A stretch of 64,000 nucleotides of DNA, from positions 35,770 to 99,769 of the forward strand of contig JAISMG010000037.1 in assembly GCA_031276875.1 (NCBI GenBank). Reading direction: 5' to 3'. Position 1 is the stretch's first letter, and every line of letters begins with the position of its first letter. Source of the DNA: Candidatus Peribacteria bacterium. Its GTDB lineage: Bacteria; Patescibacteriota; Gracilibacteria; Absconditabacterales; Absconditicoccaceae. A program made the position numbers and the translations under genes. Shown one piece after another: positions 57,890-64,000 of this stretch. A model generated the notes under the pieces. It made no database searches and was not told where the DNA came from. It worked only from the letters and a program-made list of their open reading frames with translations.

Positions 57890-60076
57890 TTACATTTTCG
57901 TATGAAAGGTTCTTTCAATCACTTCCAGTTGATGAGCTTTGGATAAGCGGACAAAGTTTACTGCATATCCTGATACTCTAATCGTCAATTGAGGATAGTT
58001 TTCTGGGTGCTCGTAAGCGTCCATTAGTACTTCTCTATTGAGGACATTAACGTTGAGATGGAAAGCGTTCTTTTTGAAGTAGCCATCCATCATTCCGGTC
58101 AGATTTTCTACCTGTTCTGCTTTCGTAGCACCTAGCGACATTGGAACGATAGAAAAGGTATTGGAAACTCCATCCTGTGCAAAACGGTAATCAAGTTTCG
58201 CTACAGAATTGAGGGAGGCAATCGCTCCACTGCTATCTCTTCCGTGCATAGGATTGGCTCCCGGTGCAAATGGTTCTCCGGCTTTTCTTCCATCAGGAGT
58301 AGCTCCGGTATTTTTTCCATACATTACATTGGAAGTAATCGTCAATACAGATAACGTTGGATTAGCATTTTTGTAGGTTTTGTGCTTTTTGAGCTCAGTG
58401 AAGAAGTATTCCAAGATTTCCTGTGCAATACTATCTACTCTATCGTCATCATTTCCATACTTTGGAAAGTCTCCCTCAATTTGAAAGTCTTTCGCAATGC
58501 CATTTTCATCTCTTACTGCAGTTACTTTAGCATATTTAATAGCTGAAAGGCTGTCTGCAATGATGGAAATTCCTACCATTCCATAGGCGATATCTATTCC
58601 ATAGTTGGTATCAACAAATGCCATTTGAGCTTTTTCATAATAATATTTATCGTGCATATAGTGGATGAGATACATTGCTTTGGCGTATACTCTCGCAGTT
58701 TCTGCCATTGCGAGTTTAAAATTTGCCAACACTTCCTCATATTGCAAAGGTCCCTCAGACAATTTCGCAATGCCAGACATTACTTGCACGCCTTCATCTT
58801 CTTCTTTTCCTTCATTTACTGCCAAGAGAAGCGTCTTTGGCAAATTGGCTCTCGCTCCAAAATGCTGAATTCTTTTCCCGATTTCCTGATACGAAACACA
58901 ACACGCAATTCCATAATCATCTCCTCCACGTACCGTTTGCATTAGGGTATCATTTTCATATTGGATAGAGGAAGTATCAATCGAAACCTGTGCACAAAAC
59001 GCTTTAAATCCTTCAGGCAATTCAGGCGACCAAAGCACCGTCAAATTTGGTTCTGGAGAAGCTCCAAGATTGTATAAGGTTTGGAGAAATCTGAATGAAG
59101 TTTTGGTCACTTTGCTTTTCCCGTCTTGAAAATGTCCTCCAATACTTTCGGTGACTCGTGTTGGGTCTCCTCCAAAGATTTCATCATAAGAAGCGGGTCT
59201 CAAATGACGCACCAAACGTAATTTCATCACGAAATGGTCAATCATTTCTTGAGCTTCTACTTCTGTAAGCGTTCCTGCTTGCAATTCTTTTTCCAGATAC
59301 ACATCTAAAAAAGAAGAAACATTTCCAAGTGACATTGCGGCTCCATCTTGTTCTTTCACTCCTGCGAGATAAGCAAAGTACACAAATTGGATGGCTTCTT
59401 TTGCGGTTTGAGCAGGTTTAGATACATCATATCCATATTTTTGTGCCATCGTTTTGATGTCATTCAATGCGGAGATTTGGAGGAAAACTTCTTCTCTCAG
59501 ACGAACTTTATCGTCGTTCATCTCTCCAGCAATGGCTTCAAAATCAGCCTTTTTTTCTGCTATCAATTGGTCTGCTCCATAAAGTGCTAGCCTTCTGTAA
59601 TCTCCGATAATTCTTCCTCTAGCGTAATTGTCAGGGAGTCCCGTTACAATATGTTTGGATCTGTACAGTCTACATTCTTTGTCATAGACAGAAAAGACTG
59701 CATCATTGTGGTTTTTTGCATAGGTGAAAATGTCTTTTACTCTGGGAGACAAATCAAGTTCTCTTTCATTGAGAGCACTTTCTACGACTCTGACTCCTCA
59801 GAAGGGTTTAATCCCTCTTTTGAGAGGAGCGTCGGTTTGGAGTCCTACAATGACTTCCAGATTTTTATCAATGTATCCTGCGTCGTGAGCCGTGATACTA
59901 GAAATAGTATCAGTATCTGCATCCAAAAGCCCATTATGAGCTCTTTCTTGTTGGAGCAAATCGCGAACTTTATTTCGCAAAGTAGTTGTCCTCTCTGTTG
60001 GTCATTGGAGAAAAGAGGCATCTCCATCGTATGGCGTAATATTGTCATACACAAATGTTCTTACATCAATCGTCAT
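57890..60076 (-). CDS. pflB: Pyruvate formate-lyase (formate C-acetyltransferase)
   Basis: 728 aa; converts pyruvate and CoA to acetyl-CoA and formate by a glycyl radical. The start is ATG 60076 ([20 protein letters not shown]), then 'SFLQ-G-PTERT' and 'KPF-G-GVRV' with TGA as Gly. The active-site Cys pair is '[13 protein letters not shown]'; the glycyl-radical loop near the C-terminus is '[20 protein letters not shown]'. Other family blocks: '[15 protein letters not shown]', '[19 protein letters not shown]', '[20 protein letters not shown]'. Nearly all of its many Gly codons are GGN, with only two TGA, lower than surface genes nearby. No activating enzyme is seen in the window. Together with FolD (one-carbon) and malic enzyme (pyruvate) it outlines a fermentative, anaerobic cell. 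Confidence 0.97.
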
Positions 60077-60231
60077 TATTATAGTATAGTATGAATTAAA
60101 AAGGGTATTTCAAATTCCCTCAACGTGAGGAGAATATTTGTAGCTGGTTTTCGAACTTTAAAAGGGATTTCAAGTGCGAGGATTAATTATAATCAACCGA
60201 GGAAAAATTGCAAGAGAAAATTGCAAGGACA

Positions 60232-62382
60232 TTAAAACAAACGCTCCTGCACATTCCTCACTGAAGCAACAACCTTTGGAGCATTCACTTCTAAACTTTT
60301 TAAAAACGGAAATTCACGGAGCAACGTCTCTCGTCCCTCATACATCGTCAACCCTTCTGCTTGTTGGAGCTTTTTAGCACCAGCTTTTTCTCCTACTAAT
60401 AAGAAATCTGTACGTTCCGTGGGCTTCCCGTGAAAACCATATCCCTGTTGTACCATCAGTTCTTTGATTTTGTCTCTAGAAAATGGGAAGGTTCCCGTGA
60501 TAGCAAAGGTTGCACGTTTCTCTTTTTTTTCTTTGACTTCACGTACCGCCGAAAAACGTATCCCCACGCGTTCCAATTGACGCAGCAATTCCAGAGTATG
60601 AGAAGCAGAAAAAAAATTCTGAAGCGTAAACACGGTTTTTTCTCCAATTCACGGAAGCATAATCACCTTTTCACTATCGGTTAAAATCGCCTGCATTTTG
60701 TCCAAACTATCCGCCTGTTCTTTGGCAAGCAATTTGCAAATATCTTGAGAGGTCTTTTCTCCCACGTGAGGAATGCCCAAAGCATTGATAATTCTCCACA
60801 ACGGCTGCTTTTTGGAAGCTTTTACCTGTTTGGTAATCTCATAAATTTTTCTATCTCCAAAGCCGGGAAATTTTCTGAGCATAATCCGCAATGCAGCATC
60901 TTCTAATTTGTACATATCTGCTACATTGTGCATAATCCCTTTATCTACCAGCACATCTACGACACCTTCACCAATTCCCTGAATATTCATCGCATTTTTA
61001 CTCACAAAATGCAAAATCTTTTCTTTCACTTGGGCAGGACAATTGGGATTGGTGCAATAATAATGCATTCCACTATTGATAACGGGGTCATTACACGACG
61101 GACAAAATAACGGAGCTTGAATAAGCTGTTCCTCACCGGTTCTACGCTCTTTGATAACGCCCATAATATGCGGAATTACTTCTCCACTTCTCTGTATCCA
61201 TACCACATCAAGTTGTCTAATATCTTTGTGCCTGATAAAATCAAAATTATGCAAACTCGCTCTCGAAATCTCTACTCCACTTACTTTCACAGGACGCAAA
61301 TTGGCGACCGGCGTAATAATTCCGCTTCTCCCCACCTGAAAATCCACAGAAAGAATTTGTGTGCTCATCTGTTCAGCAGGGAATTTGTAGGCAATCCCCC
61401 ATCTAGGATGGTGCATGGTGCTTCCCAATAGTTGACGATAACCAGTATCTGCTACTTTGATAACCAATCCATCAAAATCAAAATCCTGACTATCCAAAAA
61501 CGCTTTTATCGCTGGATTGAGGCAGATTTCTTCAATCGTATATCCTTGCGTAAGGGAAGCAGGAAAACTCATCATAGGCAGAGCAGAAGACCCAATATCA
61601 TAGCCAACGCTTTCTCCTTCAGCATTTTCTGCATACAGTACATCATAGACAAAACAAAACAAATTTCTTTTGGCAACTTCTCCACTATCCAGCAATTTGA
61701 TACTGCCTGCTGTAGCATTTCTCGTATTGGCAAAGAGTTCTTTTCCTTGCTGTTCTCTCTGAAGGTTTAAGGATTTCCAGACCGATTTCGACATCATAAT
61801 TTCTCCTCTAATACTCAGCAATGCTGGTACATCGTACAATTTTTTGGGCAGATTTTTAATCGTTTTTACATTAGTAGTAATATCTTCTCCCGTATAGCCA
61901 TCTCCACGCGTAATTGCTTGGACAAATTCGCCTTCTTGGTAAATCAATTCCACCGAAATGCCATCATATTTGGGTTCAATAGTATACTGATACTCCACAA
62001 TCTCCTGTTTCGCCAACAGCTTTTTTATCCTTTCATCAAAATTTGCCAAATCTGCGGGATTGTAGCTATTTTCGAGAGAAAGCAGAGGAACTTTATGGTC
62101 AGCTTTGGAAAACCCTTCAGCAATCTGTCCCACTAACGACTGTGTAGGACTATTATTGGAAATGAGATGAGGAAATTCCGCTTCTATCCTCAGTAAAAAA
62201 TCAAAAAGTTCATCATATTGCGTATCGGAAATGATGGGGCTATTTTGTACGTAATAGAGATGATTATGTTCGGTTAGCGTATCCACCAACGACTGGTAAA
62301 GTGTAGCAATGTCTGAAAGTGTCGTAAGGTCAGTAGTAGAAGCAAGCTCTTGAAGCATTTGAGTTTGAGCAGAAAGAGACAT
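60232..62382 (-). CDS. ligA: NAD-dependent DNA ligase
   Basis: 716 aa, joined from two track ORFs across TGA in 'MLP-G-IGEKTV', a typical helix-hairpin-helix end. The adenylation domain has the Ia domain ('HNHLYYVQNSPIISDTQYDE'), the catalytic Lys in 'YTIEPKYDGISVELIYQ', 'AITRGDGYTGEDITTNV' and 'GEIMMSKSVWKSLN'. OB fold 'ILSVDFQVGRSGIITPVANL', four-Cys zinc finger 'CPSCNDPV...YYCTNPNCPAQ', HhH repeats ('IGEGVVDVLVDKGI', 'LGIPHVGEKTSQDI') and a C-terminal BRCT domain ('ATFAITGTFPFSRDKIKELM'). Length slightly above usual due to the N-terminal helix. It starts 10 bp after the folD stop, so the two are co-transcribed. Confidence 0.96.
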
Positions 62383-62392
62383 TCGTATAACT

Positions 62393-63286
62393 CTAAAATA
62401 AAAGATGTTCCCACAAAGTCGTAATCAGCTTTTTGTGTTCTTGGAGATGAAACATATTGGAAAAAAGGCTGGCTACGGTCAAGGGTCCTACTCCTCCTGG
62501 CACGGGAGTAATCGCTTTCACGAGCGGCTCGACTTCATCAAATTTCACATCTCCTACCGCTTTTCCATCGAGAAATCCATATCCCACATCTATCACGATT
62601 TGTGTTCCATTGGGATTGATGAACTGTTTGTCTATGAGATGAATTTCTCCCGTACAGGAAATAATCACATCAGCATTTTTTGTCCACATTGCAATGGTTG
62701 CTTTGGTGTCTACTGCGGTAAATGTCGCTACATTTGCTCCTCTCAGCACACATTCAATCGCCAAGGGTTTACCTACCACATTACTCTGCCCGATGATAGC
62801 AATCTTCATCCCTTTCATTTCCCCCAACTGATAAAAATCCCAAAGTTCAAACACCGCTTTGGCGGTAGCCGGCTGAAAGGAAAGTAGTCCCATTTGATTT
62901 CGCCCATTGATAACTCCACCCAATCCATCAATGTCTTTTAAGGGATGCACTGCTGCACAGATTTCATCCTTATCTTGTTGTAAATCATCAGGTAAAGGAA
63001 GCTGACAAATAATGCCAATACACTGAGGGTCAGCATTAAGTTGGGCGATAAGCGTAAGAATGGTAGCTTTGGTCGTGAGTAAGGGTGCCTCTTGTCCGAA
63101 AATTTTGCATTCCATTCACAGGTCTTCTGCGTATTTCTTTTTTAACTTTACGTACACGTGAGAAGGATTATCTACCCCAATGAAAATAATAGCCAGATAG
63201 ACTTTGGAGTTGCCAAAAAGACGTTGCTTGTGAGCAAGTAAACGCGGTTTTATTTGCAGAGCTAAAGGTTTTCAGGAAAGAAGCAT
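62393..63286 (-). CDS. folD: Methylenetetrahydrofolate dehydrogenase / cyclohydrolase
   Basis: 297 aa. The ORF track begins 57 codons late because of a TGA; the true start is ATG 63284-63286, giving MLLS-G-KPLALQIKPRLLAH. Then 'KVYLAIIFIGVDNPSHVYVK', 'KKKYAEDL-G-MECKIF' (the usual S-x-x-Y-x-x-x-K region), 'CIGIICQLPLPDDL' (PLP motif), 'DIDGLGGVINGRNQMG', 'AIIGQSNVVGKPLAIECVL' (Rossmann), 'ADVIISCTGEIHLIDKQFI' and 'PVPGGVGPLTVASLFSNM'. It interconverts 5,10-methylene-, methenyl- and 10-formyl-THF. First gene of the folD-ligA operon. Confidence 0.96.
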
Positions 63287-63623
63287 TAACGACGTATCCA
63301 GACAAGTAAAACTGTAAGCAGTATATAAAAAAGGCTCCTTATCTCAAGGGAATTATTACAAAAAAACTCCTCTCATCTTGTATCACCCATTTTGTAGGAC
63401 AGCAAATCAGGGCTGGAGCCTCTTTAAACATTTCACGATAGGACCTCAACACCACATCGTCATTCTAAGGAGCAAATGCAGTGAGCGAGGAAGAATCCAA
63501 AATAAACGTTTCTGATACTGGATTCTTCCCCCGTCCCGCAAGTACTGCGGAAGCATAGAAGGGCAAAGCCCTGAGACAACTGAGCGAAGGGCACCGCCCT
63601 TCGGCTCTAATATGCCCATACAG
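63287..63623. repeat. 337-bp intergenic region with REP-like and GC-rich hairpins
   Basis: No gene is visible. About 63458-63530 carries gtcattct and an inverted pair gaagaatcc / ggattcttc, related to the element at 39.2 kb. About 63560-63605 holds GC-rich palindromic pieces (gggcaaagccc; gaagggc...gcccttc). The location between folD and the end of the DGR-type gene suits a terminator. I looked for a copy of the DGR variable repeat here (a template repeat) and found none. Confidence 0.6.
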
Positions 63624-64000
63624 TTAAGAATTCTGGAAACAACGCAGAGAGAAGCCGTACGCACGATAGTTACTGCCGTACGTGTTCAGGTTGGACGAAA
63701 GCAAGTTCAGGCTATAAGCACTGGTGCCATCTGGACTGGATGACCAGTAGCGGCCGTAACTGCCCTGACTGCTGACCGACGCGGCGGACGAATTGAGGCG
63801 GCGCCCTGCAAGCGGTAAACGGAAGTCATTCCTAAATTGAGTAACGTTAGCCTCAGCAGAGAAGCCTTTATAACCACCATTATCATTGAGAGAAACCCCC
63901 TTGATACTCGCTCGTGTGATGAGTAATTGATTCCACTCTCCCATACTTGGTACATGATAACCATCTGGACACGGTCATTGTCTATCTAATGCGTCTTGTC
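63624..64000 (-). CDS. DGR-type variable protein, C-terminal C-type-lectin fold (5' end outside window)
   Basis: 125 codons of a longer gene ending at TAA 63624. The visible sequence starts 'QDALDRQ-G-PCPDGYHVPS', then 'MGEWNQLLITRASIKGVSL', 'DFRLPLAGRRLNSSAASV', 'GSYGRYWSSSPDGTSAYSLN' and ends 'NYRAYGFSLRCFQNS'. This is the Fibrobacter-succinogenes-major/formylglycine-type lectin fold used by many diversity-generating retroelement targets, where 'GxYWSSSP...A..L.....R..GFS.RC' covers the variable region. The last 180 bp are visibly GC-richer than the rest of the window. No reverse transcriptase, Avd or template repeat is present in the window; they could lie beyond 64,000. Likely a surface-displayed binding protein. 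Confidence 0.8.
63640..63815 (-). repeat. Candidate DGR variable region (VR)
   Basis: Segment from 'RLNSSAASV' to 'SLRCFQNS', at the extreme 3' end of the gene, GC-rich, with clustered Ser/Asn/Tyr codons at the exposed lectin positions. Position and composition fit a VR; without the template repeat the adenine-specific pattern cannot be tested. Confidence 0.55.

Larger units (their letters stand above)
491..62434. repeat. Dispersed 10-mer AAAAAGCTGA, at least 21 exact copies (DNA-uptake-sequence-like)
   Basis: Exact copies found by eye on the plus strand start at 491, 4038, 6347, 7829, 15806, 17708, 32655, 35242, 38758 and 57009. On the minus strand (seen as TCAGCTTTTT) they start at 3726, 5575, 9576, 16566, 17803, 18035, 29417, 39279, 43274, 48136 and 62425. 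Many have extra A upstream (GARAAAAAGCTGA). They lie inside genes in several reading frames and in gene ends. Span given is first to last copy; function unknown. Confidence 0.85.

Noticed and set aside
491-62434. AAAAAGCTGA as a Chi-like recombination site or as a codon-usage artefact.
   Set aside because: Copies are evenly split between strands and occur in different reading phases and outside genes, so uptake-sequence-like behaviour fits better; a genome-wide test is still decisive.
63120-63620. A DGR template repeat or reverse transcriptase downstream of the variable protein.
   Set aside because: No near-copy of the variable region and no RT motif is present; folD starts at 63286.

Overview
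The window is AT-rich bacterial DNA that only makes sense if UGA is read as glycine (genetic code 25). Many conserved genes are cut by in-frame TGA at positions where the family has Gly: SpoT 'RKS-G-EPYIVHP', LigA 'LP-G-IGEKT', histidine kinase 'DTGK-G-IPP', FolD 'EDL-G-M', dUTPase 'KV-G-TG' and the methyltransferase SAM loop. This points to Candidatus Gracilibacteria or Absconditabacteria (BD1-5/SR1) in the Patescibacteria/CPR. The sequence does not decide between the two. The ORF track used the standard code, so most of its lines are fragments. All coordinates below were re-read by hand with only TAA/TAG as stops.

Layout. 1-5.2 kb (mostly minus): partial malic enzyme, a higBA toxin-antitoxin pair with promoter and operator, a secreted repeat protein, and an operon of 5'-nucleotidase, dUTPase and RseP-type site-2 protease. 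5.4-9.0 kb: a 582-aa unknown protein, a PriA-like protein with only the C-terminal half, and a SAM methyltransferase. 9.1-13 kb: two small paralogous membrane proteins, tRNA-Arg(GCG), a membrane-anchored secreted protein, a GyrI-like protein and an anchored unknown. 13.2-15.5 kb: full-length bifunctional Rel/SpoT. 15.6-18.8 kb (minus): a secreted LRR/SLH surface protein and an M23 peptidase. 18.9-28.6 kb (minus): one run of two tandem glycosyltransferase-like paralogs, a 1319-aa protein with a SPSPSL repeat, and a 976-aa protein with HEIQH. 29.0-31.3 kb: UvrD/PcrA helicase.

31.5-55.3 kb is a large envelope/secretion-like locus in two convergent arms. The plus arm has five genes (an amphipathic-repeat protein, three signal-peptide proteins and one membrane-anchored protein). 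The minus arm has a polytopic membrane protein, a T4SS-pilin-like protein, a secreted Cys-rich protein and a single uninterrupted 13.4-kb gene for a protein of about 4,479 aa with Ig-like, FG-GAP/VCBS, coiled-coil and proline-rich parts. 55.6-63.3 kb: SIMPL protein, orphan histidine kinase, pyruvate formate-lyase, NAD-dependent DNA ligase and FolD. The window ends in the 3' part of a gene whose C-terminus looks like a diversity-generating-retroelement variable protein.

Cell picture (inference): a small host-dependent or predatory cell with little metabolism visible (malic enzyme, PFL, one-carbon FolD, pyrimidine salvage) and heavy investment in surface and secreted proteins. A dispersed 10-mer, AAAAAGCTGA, occurs at least 21 times on both strands, roughly two orders of magnitude above expectation, but is absent from 18.05-29.4 kb. 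It behaves like a DNA uptake sequence and is the most interesting undescribed signal here, together with the giant gene.
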